A stretch of DNA of 64,000 nucleotides from Clostridium sp. UBA4548 (lineage in GTDB: Bacteria; Bacillota; Clostridia; Clostridiales; Clostridiaceae): positions 102,023-166,022 of the forward strand of contig NZ_DGLI01000044.1 of the NCBI RefSeq assembly GCF_002387895.1, in the 5' to 3' direction. The notes under the pieces were generated by a model. That model was given only the letters and a program-made list of their open reading frames with translations. It searched no databases and was not told where the DNA came from. This document shows, piece after piece, positions 27,615 through 36,820 of the stretch. Each line of letters starts with the position of its first letter. The stretch's first letter is position 1. The position numbers and the translations under genes are program-made.

Positions 27615-28406
27615 CTATAGTTTGTATCTCTCCAAAACTCTCTTTGTAGCTTCTAGTAAGCTTGTCAATTCAAATACCTCTCCCACTTCCAACAGTTTAT
27701 TTAGCTGTTCTGTAAATCTAGATGCTTCTGCAATTTTCCCCAGTGAAGACAAAGTTAAAATATTCTCCATTATATTAGTAACTAAAGAGGACTTTACTTC
27801 AAATAACTTTTGAGCATCCTTTATTTCATCTTTAATGGTAAGCATCTGCTGATCCAATTGAAAAGCTGCATCAGCTGCATTTTTAAGTTTTCCTCTAACA
27901 TCCGTTGGAATATTATGCTTATACTTGTAATTCAATGAGTGTTCTACTGTAGCCCAAAAGTTCATGGCTAGAGTTCTTATTTGAAACTCTGCTAAAACCT
28001 CTGTCATACCATCTGCCATATTAACAGGATATTTAATAATCATGTGATAACTTCTGTACCCACTAGGTTTAACATTTGTCACATAATCCTTTTCATATAT
28101 TATTTGCATGTCTTTCCTTTGCCTTATAAGGTCTACTACCTTATCTATATCGTCAACAAATTGACACATGACTCTTAATCCTGCAATATCCTCCATCTCA
28201 AAATGAATTCTATCAATGGGTATATTAAACTTATTAGCTTTTTCTAGGATACTAGAAACCTCTTTCACCCTTCCAGTAACAAATTCTATAGGTGAATATT
28301 CATTCTTTCTTCTTAACTCTCTTCTTATACTTCTGAACTTAACTTTTAACTCCTCTACTGCTTGTTCATAGGGGATTAAAAACTTTTTCCATTCAATTAT
28401 AGCCAT
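27615..28406 (-). CDS. Small alarmone synthetase (RelQ/YjbM-like GTP pyrophosphokinase)
   Basis: A 263-residue single-domain (p)ppGpp synthetase lacking hydrolase and regulatory domains, as in YjbM/YwaC. The RelA/SpoT synthetase motifs are present: KFNIPIDRIHFEMEDIAGLR near residue 80, KPSGYRSYHMIIKYPV near 110, EFQIRTLAMNFWATVEHSLNYKYK near 145. It should make pppGpp or ppGpp from ATP and GTP/GDP. Slightly longer than YjbM (211 residues) owing to a helical C-terminal extension. ATG with AAAGGAATG. Monocistronic. Confidence 0.9.
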   Translation of the reverse strand: MAIIEWKKFLIPYEQAVEELKVKFRSIRRELRRKNEYSPIEFVTGRVKEVSSILEKANKFNIPIDRIHFEMEDIAGLRVMCQFVDDIDKVVDLIRQRKDMQIIYEKDYVTNVKPSGYRSYHMIIKYPVNMADGMTEVLAEFQIRTLAMNFWATVEHSLNYKYKHNIPTDVRGKLKNAADAAFQLDQQMLTIKDEIKDAQKLFEVKSSLVTNIMENILTLSSLGKIAEASRFTEQLNKLLEVGEVFELTSLLEATKRVLERYKL

Positions 28407-28805
28407 AACTTTTCATTCCTTTGCCAACTAAGTACTACAGGTAATCATAGTTAAAATTGTTTATATACTCTTATGATTACCATGGGACTTTGAAAATTAC
28501 TATATTAAAATTTCTACAAACCCTTTAAAACTAAATACATAAAATATTATATCACAAGATTGACAATAAAAAATATAATTGAATATTTTTGTTTTAATTC
28601 CAATAATTATAATATTATAAATTGTACTAAAATATATACTAACTTTCATTATAATATTAACTTCTTATTAATTTATACGATAATTAATAGTATAATAATT
28701 ATAAGTATATTAACTACCAATTATTTTACTTCATTAATTTTCTCACAAAAATTAATAATTACGTTTATACATATAAACTTGATAATATCATTACAGGAGG
28801 GTTCT
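28407..28805. other. AT-rich intergenic region with a possible promoter
   Basis: About 400 bases between divergent genes. A TTGACA (28560-28565) followed by 18 bases and TATTTT could drive the DUF2225 gene with a long, very AT-rich 5' leader of over 200 bases. No convincing secondary structure or coding frame is seen, although the region is open in one frame. Confidence 0.4.
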
Positions 28806-29708
28806 ATGAGTGAAATTTTTAATGGTCTAGAAGAACTAGGCTTTAAGGAAATAGATATAGACGATATTTATGGAAAAGACAAAGAAAAAATTAAAGCGGC
28901 ACAAAAACACATCTCTGTAAAAAGCCCTTTATATCTTACTACTGTTTGTTGCCCAGTATGTGGTAATAACTTTAAAGAAAAGGCTGTTAAATCTTCAAGT
29001 TCTAGAATCGCATCTAAGGATACAGATTTATTTATAAGATATGATATTACAAATCCCTATTTTTATGATGTTTGGATCTGCAATAAGTGCGGTTACTCAG
29101 CTTTAAAGGTAGACTTTCTTAAAATAAGAGAAGGCGAAATTCAATTGATTTCAGAGAAAATAACTCCAAAATTCAAATCTAAAATATATCCTGAATTTTA
29201 TGATTTAGATATTGCTATTGAACGATATAAGATGGCTTTAATCAATGCTGTATATATGGAATCTAAGTGGAGTAGAAAAGCTATAATTTGCTTAAAACTT
29301 GCTTGGATGTACAGACTTATGAATTCTGAGTATGGTAAAGAGATGGAAAGAGTGTTTTTAAAAGAAACAGTAAAAGGATTAGAGGAAGCATATATGAATG
29401 AATCTTTTCCTATTTACGGAATGGATAACCTTACAACCATGTATCTTATTGCTGAAATACATAGAAGACTTGGAAATCATTCTGTCGCATTAACTTGGTT
29501 TAGTAACTTAATCACCTCTAAAGGTGTAAAGCCTAATTTAAAGGAATTAGCAAGAACCCAAAAGGATCTGGTTAAAGAGGAACTTTTGCTTATGAAAAAG
29601 CTTGAGTTAAATGGGGAATTATTGAATGATGAAAGTTTTGACTTACATCATGAAGATAACACTAAAACGAGTACTCCAAAAAAGTCCTTTTTAAAACTAT
29701 TTAAGTAG
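28806..29708 (+). CDS. DUF2225 family protein
   Basis: A 300-residue cytosolic protein starting at ATG 28806, set by CAGGAGGG just before it; the in-frame sequence upstream is AT-rich non-coding DNA. Family marks are CCPVCGNNFKEKAVKSSSSRI and, 50 residues on, WICNKCGYSAL, giving two C-x2-C pairs likely to bind zinc. The C-terminal half is helical and TPR-like (ERYKMALINAVYMES, YLIAEIHRRLGNHSVALTWF). Function of the family is unknown in Firmicutes. Ends at a large bidirectional terminator. Confidence 0.85.
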   Translation: MSEIFNGLEELGFKEIDIDDIYGKDKEKIKAAQKHISVKSPLYLTTVCCPVCGNNFKEKAVKSSSSRIASKDTDLFIRYDITNPYFYDVWICNKCGYSALKVDFLKIREGEIQLISEKITPKFKSKIYPEFYDLDIAIERYKMALINAVYMESKWSRKAIICLKLAWMYRLMNSEYGKEMERVFLKETVKGLEEAYMNESFPIYGMDNLTTMYLIAEIHRRLGNHSVALTWFSNLITSKGVKPNLKELARTQKDLVKEELLLMKKLELNGELLNDESFDLHHEDNTKTSTPKKSFLKLFK

Positions 29709-29750
29709 TCGGAAGCCTTAATATCTTCATGATTTCCAATTAACATTAAT

Positions 29751-29815
29751 AAAAAAGATAATTTAACTAAAGAAGGACCAGTAATTTAGTCCTTTTTAGT
29801 TAAATTATCTTTTTT
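29751..29815. terminator. Long bidirectional terminator
   Basis: A 21-base perfect stem (29751-29771 with 29795-29815, allowing one base at the hinge) capped by an inner AGGAC/GTCCT helix. The right arm covers the last codons and stop of the convergent phosphoesterase gene. Poly-A and poly-T ends serve both strands. Confidence 0.85.
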
Positions 29816-30486
29816 GGTGTAAAATTAATATAGTCACAGGAAGTGAGAATGTATTCTACCTCCTCCTTTACCCCTTCAAATACATTATTTAATCCATATC
29901 CATGCAGATGACCATAAATAACTTTTTCTACTTCATAATCTCTAAGTATATCAATAAACCCTGTATCTTCACAACCTTCATTAGTAGGAGGGTAATGTAG
30001 CATAACTATAATTTTGCTATACCCATCTTTTTTTGCCATATCTAAAGATAAGGTTAATCTTATGAGTTCTCTTTCATATACCTTTTTATCATGTGCAGTA
30101 AACTTAGATGAACTTGGTGTTATCCATCCCCTAGTACCACAAATAGCATAATCCTCATAGGTAAAAAAGTTATTTTGAATAAAATTCATATCCTTATACA
30201 TAGAATTTAACTTTGTTATACTGGTCCACCAATAATCATGGTTTCCCTTAACAAATATTTTTTTACCTGGTAGCCTGTGAATGAATTCTAAGTCTTCTCT
30301 TCCATCTTCCATCCTCATGGACCAAGATATATCACCGGCAACCAAAACTGTATCTTCTTCTTTTACTATATTAATCCAATTTTCCTGAATTTTTTCGTGA
30401 TGCTTAAACCACTTGTCTCCAAACACGTCCATTGGCTTATCACCAGTCAATGCTAAATGAAGATCTGATATTGCATAAAGTGCCAT
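29800..30486 (-). CDS. Calcineurin-like metallophosphoesterase
   Basis: A 228-residue phosphoesterase with a two-metal site: SDLHLAL (D-x-H, residues 7-9 region), AGDISWSMRMED, KGNHDYWW (GNHD), MLHYPPTNEG and YGHLHGYG (GHxH). It matches a conserved Firmicute group of small cytosolic phosphohydrolases without assigned substrate. The C-terminal codons lie in the terminator arm. It starts 11 bases after the ylqH-like gene, so the two are probably co-transcribed. Confidence 0.88.
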   Translation of the reverse strand: MALYAISDLHLALTGDKPMDVFGDKWFKHHEKIQENWINIVKEEDTVLVAGDISWSMRMEDGREDLEFIHRLPGKKIFVKGNHDYWWTSITKLNSMYKDMNFIQNNFFTYEDYAICGTRGWITPSSSKFTAHDKKVYERELIRLTLSLDMAKKDGYSKIIVMLHYPPTNEGCEDTGFIDILRDYEVEKVIYGHLHGYGLNNVFEGVKEEVEYILTSCDYINFTPKKII

Positions 30487-30497
30487 TATCCTATCAC

Positions 30498-30761
30498 CTA
30501 CTTTTTCATGTTGTTATCTATATCCATTACATATGCTATTACCTTAGCTACGATATCATAGAGTTCATAAGGTATCTCATCTCCAATATCAACCTTAGTA
30601 AGCATATCTGTTAATTCCTTATTATAAACTATAGGAACCTTATTTTCTTCTGCACTTTCTATTATTTTGTCAGCAATTCTACCCACACCTGAAGCAGTAA
30701 CTCTTGGAGCTGAACTATTCAAATCATACTTCAGTGCAGCTGCTTTTTTTCTTTCATTCAT
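30498..30761 (-). CDS. ylqH: FlhB C-terminal-domain-like small protein (YlqH type)
   Basis: An 87-residue protein matching the cytoplasmic domain of the flagellar export switch FlhB: AAALKYDLNSSAPRVTASG, IIESAEENKVPIVYNKELTD, GDEIPYELYDIVAKVIAYV. It lacks the membrane domain and the NPTH autocleavage motif that precedes this region in FlhB. In B. subtilis the counterpart ylqH follows ylqG, exactly as here, outside the flagellar operon. Role unknown; it may bind export substrates or be a remnant adapted to another use. ATG with AGGAGTGG. Confidence 0.82.
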   Translation of the reverse strand: MNERKKAAALKYDLNSSAPRVTASGVGRIADKIIESAEENKVPIVYNKELTDMLTKVDIGDEIPYELYDIVAKVIAYVMDIDNNMKK

Positions 30762-30936
30762 TAAACCACTCCTATAAACAATAAAATACCAATGAGCATT
30801 TTATTTAATGAAACCAACCTTTTAATAACAATTATTTATTAACATATTTATTGCTACATGACAATATAATATTTTCTTTAATTCCCAGTAGCAACTCTTT
30901 ATTAAAGATAAATATAAAAACTTAAATTGACCTTTT

Positions 30937-32574
30937 TTATACCACAATATTAATGGCCGTAATATCTTCATCAGAAAAAAACTCTCTACAATTACTCAAG
31001 GAAAACTCAACTTTACGCTGATTTACTGAAACATTGAAAACATGATTTTCATCTCCTAAATCCATTAAGAGCTTTTCCTTATACACATCTAAAGCTTTCA
31101 CAAAAGTCTTATCTGCCTCTATCCGAATAGTTACACTATTGTTAATAACTGAAATATAAGCATCAACGGTATTCATATTAATTGTACTAATGCTAGTAGC
31201 AATTTTAATATTTTTTGAATCTAACTTTTTACCACTTGTTCTTTCATCCTTGATTACTAATTTACAATCATATTGATTCTCCTTAACATTCATAGGAATG
31301 TTTAAGTAATAATAGTCATTATTTAGGGTATTAAACATCTTAAACTCTTGAAATTTCCCTTCTAAGTTTTGAAATACTTTATTTACAGTATTATTATTTT
31401 CTTCGGTAAACTTTAATAGCTCTAAAAGATTGTTTTTCAACATTCCTAATTTACCCTTAATTTCCTCTTTCACCATGCCTTCCGTAGATAAGAAAGTCTT
31501 TTCCTCAATAGCTTTACCTTTCAATTTAAGTGGTGAAAGTTGCTCCTCTTGAGTCTTATCAGAAACTGAGTGTTTTGAAACTTCTATATCTTTATGATTC
31601 AAGGAAGTGTTTTTTAACGGTTCTGCACTGTCACTATCTGGAGAGCTTATTTTAGAAGCATCAATTTTAGCCACTTTACTTTCTTTTACTTCACTTGTTT
31701 CTTTATTATTTAAACCTAATGAATTGTCTTCACGTCCAACTGCTTTATTTTCCAGCCCAGCTTTATTTGTACTGCTATTATTATTTGTTATTTCCCCATT
31801 TATATTTGCTATAAAACTATTTTTCCCATTGTGGTTACCTGTTTGTCCTACTAAAGTTTTAATTTCCTCTAAATCTTTAAATATATTCATACTAGGGGAT
31901 ATGATTTTATTAAAACCCCTTAGATTATCTTCAGTCAAGGGAATCTTACTTTCCTTAAAAGTTAAAATGCTGTTTAAATCTAATTTTTTTGCCTCGTTAA
32001 AGAACCCCTTTAAAGTTTCCTTAATAGTCTGTCCTTTTAAACTATCTGATTGTACTCCTTTAGAATTTAAATATTTTTCAATAAATAAATTCTCTTCTTC
32101 TGGTGAAGACTTTATTTTGCTAATAAAATCTGAAAATGCCTTAATTTCTTTAAAGTTTTCCTCACTAATAGGAATATCAAACTTTATCATAGCTTTTATA
32201 ATTCTTATATCTTCTTTTTGAAAAGAAAACTTTATTCTTCCTATTAAATCATTCAATACATTATCTTCATTTTGCTCCTTAATGAGCTCTTGATGTTCTG
32301 GTCTTCCCTCTAAAATTTTTATATTAAGTTTTCCATCCTGAAAACTATCTACTGCAAATTTTAATAAATAATTATCCAACGGTCCATTCATAGCACCTTC
32401 TATCTTTGCTGGGAAGGTTCTTCCATCTAATAGTCTTAATATTACTTCAGAAGTATTTCCATCAAGTTTTAGCACTCTAGCTACAAAACTATCTCCCTTT
32501 TTAAAAGTAAGCTTATTTAAATCTTGTTTGGTACTTTGATTTTGTACCATATTTATTTTCCAAATTCCAGACAT
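30937..32574 (-). CDS. ylqG: FliK-like flagellar hook-length-control-related protein (YlqG type)
   Basis: A 545-residue protein. Residues about 1-210 are mixed alpha/beta with FVARVLKLDGNTSEVILRLLDGRTFPA, a beta-rich repeat; about 240-370 is a low-complexity Ser/Asn/Lys linker; and the C-terminal 170 residues resemble the FliK C-domain (YYLNIPMNVKENQYDCKLVI, SVNQRKVEFSLSNC). It matches B. subtilis YlqG, which sits beside ylqH. The pairing of FliK-like and FlhB-like proteins mirrors the substrate-specificity switch of the flagellar export apparatus, but no flagellar genes are in the window. SD GGGGGAGAG before ATG. Confidence 0.72.
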   Translation of the reverse strand: MSGIWKINMVQNQSTKQDLNKLTFKKGDSFVARVLKLDGNTSEVILRLLDGRTFPAKIEGAMNGPLDNYLLKFAVDSFQDGKLNIKILEGRPEHQELIKEQNEDNVLNDLIGRIKFSFQKEDIRIIKAMIKFDIPISEENFKEIKAFSDFISKIKSSPEEENLFIEKYLNSKGVQSDSLKGQTIKETLKGFFNEAKKLDLNSILTFKESKIPLTEDNLRGFNKIISPSMNIFKDLEEIKTLVGQTGNHNGKNSFIANINGEITNNNSSTNKAGLENKAVGREDNSLGLNNKETSEVKESKVAKIDASKISSPDSDSAEPLKNTSLNHKDIEVSKHSVSDKTQEEQLSPLKLKGKAIEEKTFLSTEGMVKEEIKGKLGMLKNNLLELLKFTEENNNTVNKVFQNLEGKFQEFKMFNTLNNDYYYLNIPMNVKENQYDCKLVIKDERTSGKKLDSKNIKIATSISTINMNTVDAYISVINNSVTIRIEADKTFVKALDVYKEKLLMDLGDENHVFNVSVNQRKVEFSLSNCREFFSDEDITAINIVV

Positions 32575-32810
32575 AAAATCATCTCTCCCCCATTTTAGTA
32601 TAATATATTAATCTAAAACTTCAAAGTACTATCCCTTTCTTTATCGTAATTCTATGTTTAATACTTGAATTTAATAGTAAAACATATAATTTTCAATTAG
32701 TTATTAGCATTTTAAATACTGAAAACATACTTAACTTTTACTTTAAATCTTCTCATCTTATAATATGATTGAGTAAAGGCTAAAGTATTTCTAGCCTACA
32801 AATAATAAAA

Positions 32811-32835
32811 CTAGTAAGGTCTCACCCCCTACTAG
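32811..32835 (-). terminator. Hairpin after tyrS
   Basis: On the minus strand CTAGTAGGG pairs with CCTTACTAG (one G-U) around a short loop and is followed by TTTTATTATTT. It lies 19 bases past the tyrS stop. Confidence 0.65.
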
Positions 32836-32853
32836 CTTTATGAAAATATAATA

Positions 32854-34080
32854 TTACTCAACAATTAATTTATAGAACTTTTTCTTACCTCTTTTAACAA
32901 GTGCAGATCCATCTACTAAAAAGCTTTCATTAAATAATGCATTAACATCTGAAATCTTTTCTTCGTTAATTGTTAATCCACCTTGTTGAATTAATCTTCT
33001 TCCTTCAGCTTTAGACGGCACAATTTCAGTTTGCACTAGAATATCTAAAATATTAGCATTTATCATTTCTTTAGAAATAGACACCATAGGTACTGTACTC
33101 ATATCTACACCCTTGCCAAACAAAGCTTCTGCTGCTTTCGTAGATTTTTCTGCTTCTTCTTCACCATGTACAAGTTTAGTTACTTCATAAGCTAGCACAG
33201 CCTTAGCTTCGTTTATTGCTGCATCTCTTAAGGCACCCAATCTTGTAACTTCCTCCATTGGTAAGAAAGTAAGCAATGCTAAACATTTTTCCACATCTGC
33301 ATCATCAATATTTCTCCAGTATTGGTAAAAATCATATGGAGTTGTTTTTTCTGCATCAAGCCAAACTGCTCCACTTGCTGTTTTTCCCATTTTCTTTCCC
33401 TCACTATTAGTTAATAGTGAACAAGTCATTCCATAAGCTGGTTTACTTTCTTTTCTCCTTATAAGCTCCATACCTGCTAGAATATTTGACCATTGGTCGT
33501 CTCCTCCAAGTTCCATAGTACATCCATATTTTTGATTAAGAACCAAGAAGTCATAACCTTGCATTAACATGTAGTTAAATTCTAAGAAGGATAGTCCTTT
33601 TTCCAATCTCTGTTTGAAGCATTCTGCTGTTAGCATTCTATTCACAGAAAAATGTATTCCAATATCTCTTATAAACTCAACATAGTTAAGGTCTAACAGC
33701 CAATCTGCATTATTAGCTAAAATGGCTTTGTCATCACTGAAGTCTATTAATCTTGATAATTGTTTCTTTATGCAGGAAATATTATAATTTATTTCTTCTT
33801 TAGATAACATTTGTCTCATATCTGTTCTTCCTGAAGGATCTCCTATCATAGCAGTACCACCACCTACAAGGGCAATAGGTCTATGACCTGCTCTTTGCAT
33901 GTGTGCCATAAACATCATGGCTATAAAATGCCCTACATGAAGGCTATCAGCAGTTGGATCAAATCCTATATAAAATGTAACCTTTTCCTTACCTAAAATT
34001 TCTTTCATTTCTTCTTCATGAGTTAATTGCTTTAAAAATCCACGTTCTTTTAGTACGTCATAAACATTAATATTACTCAT
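32854..34080 (-). CDS. tyrS: Tyrosyl-tRNA synthetase
   Basis: A 408-residue class I synthetase for tRNA-Tyr. The HIGH-type motif is HVGH (48-51) and the KMSKS counterpart is KMGKT near residues 230-234. The substrate pocket segments MLMQGYDF and LGGDDQWSN are intact, and an S4 RNA-binding domain closes the C-terminus ([21 protein letters not shown] region). ATG with GAGGAGGAA. The tyrosine T-box lies unusually far upstream, with about 280 bases between its terminator and the start codon. Confidence 0.97.
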   Translation of the reverse strand: MSNINVYDVLKERGFLKQLTHEEEMKEILGKEKVTFYIGFDPTADSLHVGHFIAMMFMAHMQRAGHRPIALVGGGTAMIGDPSGRTDMRQMLSKEEINYNISCIKKQLSRLIDFSDDKAILANNADWLLDLNYVEFIRDIGIHFSVNRMLTAECFKQRLEKGLSFLEFNYMLMQGYDFLVLNQKYGCTMELGGDDQWSNILAGMELIRRKESKPAYGMTCSLLTNSEGKKMGKTASGAVWLDAEKTTPYDFYQYWRNIDDADVEKCLALLTFLPMEEVTRLGALRDAAINEAKAVLAYEVTKLVHGEEEAEKSTKAAEALFGKGVDMSTVPMVSISKEMINANILDILVQTEIVPSKAEGRRLIQQGGLTINEEKISDVNALFNESFLVDGSALVKRGKKKFYKLIVE

Positions 34081-34156
34081 ACTTTTTCCTCCTCATATGA
34101 TTTCATTTTATTTTACATTATTAACTAAGTTATATATTTTTTAGTCCTATTATGTA

Positions 34157-34253
34157 ATGAACAAGATTTCAAACTACTAAGAAAAAAGCTTTAAATCTCT
34201 AGTAGAAATGAACTAATTACACTTTGATAATGTGTTTTATTATCCTTGTTCAT
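34157..34253 (-). ncRNA. Candidate folded element between the T-box and tyrS
   Basis: In the minus-strand leader after the T-box terminator, ATGAACAAG (34253-34245) and CTTGTTCAT (34165-34157) can close a domain holding CTACTA/TAGTAG (34205-34200 with 34179-34174) and a short ACAC/GTGT pairing. The fold is modest and could be chance in AT-rich DNA, but the leader is longer than needed and no gene fits the space. Confidence 0.3.
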
Positions 34254-34361
34254 AATGTAATAATCATTATAATAAATAATAACCTTCTAATAAAACTCTT
34301 ATTTTAACTTTTATAAGTGTTTTTAAAGCTAAAGGGTTTACGGTTTCAATAATAATTTAAA

Positions 34362-34560
34362 TATAAAAATCCCTAGTGCATAAAACACTAGGGACGAAAT
34401 TTTCCGTGGTACCACCCAATTTGATATAACTATCATCTCTTTCCTTAATAACGTCAGGAACCCGTTTCAGCTTACTACTACTTCAGCCTAAAGTTCAGGA
34501 ATGTATTTCATCATGTTCCTCAACTGATTTTCACCAACCATCAGCTCTCTGAATGATTTC
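34362..34560 (-). promoter_or_regulatory. T-box leader (tyrosine) upstream of tyrS
   Basis: Minus-strand T-box core GGGTGGTACCACGGAAA (around 34417-34401), followed by a terminator CCCTAGTG/CACTAGGG (34393-34386 with 34378-34371) and TTTTTAT. Stem I contains GAGAGCTGATGG near 34548 and a specifier loop TGAAATACATT in which TAC (34505-34503) is a tyrosine codon, matching the downstream tyrS. Uncharged tRNA-Tyr is expected to promote read-through. Confidence 0.92.
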
Positions 34561-34609
34561 CATAATTACTTCTTTCCTTCATAACCTTTAACTTATTTTT
34601 ATTATATCT

Positions 34610-34638
34610 ATAATACTATTAACTTAATTAAATTACAA
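34610..34638 (-). promoter_or_regulatory. Probable promoter of the tyrS T-box leader
   Basis: Minus strand TTGTAA (34638-34633), 17-base spacer, TATTAT (34615-34610). Correct distance upstream of stem I. Confidence 0.55.
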
Positions 34639-34660
34639 GTAGAAAATAAATAATTTGGCG

Positions 34661-35071
34661 CTAAGCTACATATTTTTTTATTACCTCAGGAATTTCTCTT
34701 TCATTACAATTTACATTTATATAAAAGTTTACGTTGAATTTTTTCACTAAATATTCTAATTTAGATAATAAAAGTACCATATCTTCATTAGATTTACATA
34801 TATCATTAAGTACGCCATCTATAAATATAGCCTCGATATCGTAATCCTTTGAAATAATACCGCACATAAAACCATAAAAATCCTTATAATTGTGAATATT
34901 AAAGTCTTTAGAGCAAATAAATCTTATATCTCTATTTACTTCCAACATTACCCTTGTATCGTCATCAATATAAACTAAATTTCCTTTTGCTTCTTCTGTT
35001 TTTAAATTAGCCAAATTAACTAGAGCTTTTGTTTTTCCAGATCCTCTTTCTTTACAAAATACATGAATCAT
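34661..35071 (-). CDS. Small P-loop protein of unknown function
   Basis: A 136-residue protein that begins MIHVFCKERGSGKTKALVNL, a Walker A motif (ERGSGKTK) directly after the first strand. A Walker B-like strand follows (IEAIFIDGVLND), and LVYIDDD lies in a third strand, so the fold looks like a truncated MinD/SIMIBI or AAA-type NTPase core. No family assigned. ATG 35071 is preceded by GGGGG at eight bases; a TTG 15 bases earlier is possible but overlaps that site. Monocistronic, ending just before the tyrS promoter region. Confidence 0.6.
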   Translation of the reverse strand: MIHVFCKERGSGKTKALVNLANLKTEEAKGNLVYIDDDTRVMLEVNRDIRFICSKDFNIHNYKDFYGFMCGIISKDYDIEAIFIDGVLNDICKSNEDMVLLLSKLEYLVKKFNVNFYINVNCNEREIPEVIKKYVA

Positions 35072-35414
35072 CTTAAACGCCCCCAAACTATTTTATTACT
35101 TATAATAATAATATTTGATAATACAGTTAAATATTATCATTTAGTTGATTTTCTATAAGTTTATTAATTACTTGGTAATTTGTTTTAGAAAATCAGTTTT
35201 AGCAAATGTACAAATTTACCTACTGGAATGCTTATAATTAAGCTCATTTAAGAAAGTTTATGAAAAACTTACTGTAATGAATAACCTAAGGTTAATAGCT
35301 TACAATGTCATTTCTAAATTTCATAGAAAATTAGTTGTTATAATAATCCTCCTTTATATTAAATAAATGTGATTATACTTTATATTATATAATATTCAGA
35401 ATATTTTTACAACG
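35072..35414. other. Intergenic region with an orphan ribosome-site-like string
   Basis: AT-rich gap of about 340 bases. The minus strand carries AAAGGAGG at 35355-35348 with no start codon at usable distance. Nothing else recognised. Confidence 0.35.
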
Positions 35415-36563
35415 TTACAAAGAAATATTTTTAATTCCCGGAAAAATAACTTTGAATATATTTTCCTCTAAAGAATTAATAAACTTGATTCTTCCTATAT
35501 TTTTAAAGCCCCTTTTCATAATTGAGAATCCTGGATAGGGCTTTAAGTATCTTTTCTTATTATCTAAAGCAATAAGTTTATCATAAATCCACATATTTCT
35601 TTTAATGTAGCTGTGGTTTTTATCATTATTATTTAATATCATTGCTCCTGGACTTGATACTATAACACTATTTTCACTAATTACAATTTCAATAACTTTT
35701 CCATGGAGACTATAATCCCTATATAGTATTGCATTGTTTATTGCTTCACAAATACTGTTTACAGGATATTTTGATGGAAGAATAGTTTTCAAAAGATTTT
35801 CGCTTAACTCTAATAAAGTTAATAAACTCCCTTGAAGTACTGTTACACCACTTTTACGTCCTTCTAATCTGTTGATAACTTTAATCATATTATGAGGCAA
35901 GTATATACTATTCACATCAGAAAAAATTAAAAGGCCACCAAGGGTTACCATTCTATTTCCGCTATCCTTATCCATATAGGTAATAGCTGCAGCGTCCATA
36001 AATTCAACCCTATTTTCTTCGCTAATTTCTATTCCTTTTGAAGCAAAGTATCTGTCTATAGTACTGTAATTTAATATATTTATACTGCTATTTACTATAG
36101 GTGACACTTCTATATTAAAACTTAAACTTTCAGAAAGATAACTTATTACTTCTTCTTTTTTCATGGTATCAGTAGTGGATCCTCTTCTAATATAAAAAGC
36201 TCCATTATCTCTTATTTGATAAGGCTTTTGAGTACCTGAGAAAATTGTTATAACTCCTAATCTTTTAGCTCCATATTTAACAAGCTCAAAAGCTATGGGA
36301 ATTGGTGGTACACATCTAGAGCTTATTACTTGTTGAATAGACTCTTCATTTAAATCCATGTCCTCTATGCCCATAATCTCCTTAGTCTTATCCTCTACTC
36401 CAATAACTATATATCCTCTTCCTCCTCGGGAATTTGCAATGGCACATACATCCTTTGCAAGCTCTTTTTTACCACTATCGGTGTAAATATCTATTTTTCG
36501 CTTAAAATCTAACTTTGTACTTTCTTCTTTTTTAAGCAGGTTTTTAACTTTTCGAAACTCCAT
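35415..36563 (-). CDS. AlbA_2 / ATPase-like (Schlafen-type) DNA-binding protein
   Basis: A 382-residue protein. Residues about 10-130 are an AlbA_2 (Schlafen AlbA) domain: EESTKLDFKRKIDIYT, DVCAIANSRGGRGYIVIGVEDKT, PYQIRDNGAFYIRRGSTTD. Residues about 270-380 resemble the HATPase_c_4 domain found after AlbA_2 (CEAINNAILYRDYSLHGKVIEIVI, SPGAM). Such proteins are annotated as ATP-binding or transcriptional regulators; some Schlafen-like members act in phage defence, but nothing beside this gene suggests a defence island. SD GAGGAGAATATTT before ATG. Monocistronic. Confidence 0.83.
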   Translation of the reverse strand: MEFRKVKNLLKKEESTKLDFKRKIDIYTDSGKKELAKDVCAIANSRGGRGYIVIGVEDKTKEIMGIEDMDLNEESIQQVISSRCVPPIPIAFELVKYGAKRLGVITIFSGTQKPYQIRDNGAFYIRRGSTTDTMKKEEVISYLSESLSFNIEVSPIVNSSINILNYSTIDRYFASKGIEISEENRVEFMDAAAITYMDKDSGNRMVTLGGLLIFSDVNSIYLPHNMIKVINRLEGRKSGVTVLQGSLLTLLELSENLLKTILPSKYPVNSICEAINNAILYRDYSLHGKVIEIVISENSVIVSSPGAMILNNNDKNHSYIKRNMWIYDKLIALDNKKRYLKPYPGFSIMKRGFKNIGRIKFINSLEENIFKVIFPGIKNISL

Positions 36564-36668
36564 AAATATTCTCCTCTAGCGCTTTATATTATTCTATGCT
36601 GTTATAATTTTATGTTTCCATATTACCACTAATTACAGTAATATTATACCATATTTTAAAAAATCCTA

Positions 36669-36718
36669 TTGTCTTATAATTAAAATATGATATAATTAAA
36701 TTAGAGTTAAAACTCTAA
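36669..36718 (+). promoter_or_regulatory. Promoter and palindrome before the zinc ribbon gene
   Basis: TTGTCT (36669-36674), a 16-base spacer and TATAAT (36691-36696) form a good sigma-A promoter. Immediately downstream, TTAGAGTTAAAACTCTAA (36701-36718) is a perfect 8-2-8 palindrome covering the probable start point, which may be an operator or a 5' mRNA-stabilising hairpin. Confidence 0.55.
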
Positions 36719-36748
36719 TAAGTAAGATTAATTAACAGGCAATTATCC

Positions 36749-36820
36749 CCTCCTTTAGTCAAGAGGTAGTTTATGTGTGATAGTGTTCCTAGTTTAATTA
36801 GTCCTTAGATTAAAAGGAGG
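36749..36820 (+). promoter_or_regulatory. Possible ribosome-site-sequestering leader
   Basis: CCTCCTTT at 36749-36756 is exactly complementary to AAAGGAGG at 36813-36820, the ribosome site of the zinc ribbon gene. The same CCTCCTT can instead pair locally with AAGAGG at 36761-36766, and CCTT at 36803-36806 can pair with the AAGG of the site. Mutually exclusive helices of this kind are a common way to gate translation, for instance by temperature or a ligand. Inference from base pairing alone. Confidence 0.4.

Noticed and set aside
31607..32221. 204-codon plus-strand frame inside the ylqG-like gene
   Set aside because: Antisense to the low-complexity linker, no start signal, Leu/Ser/Phe-rich shadow composition.
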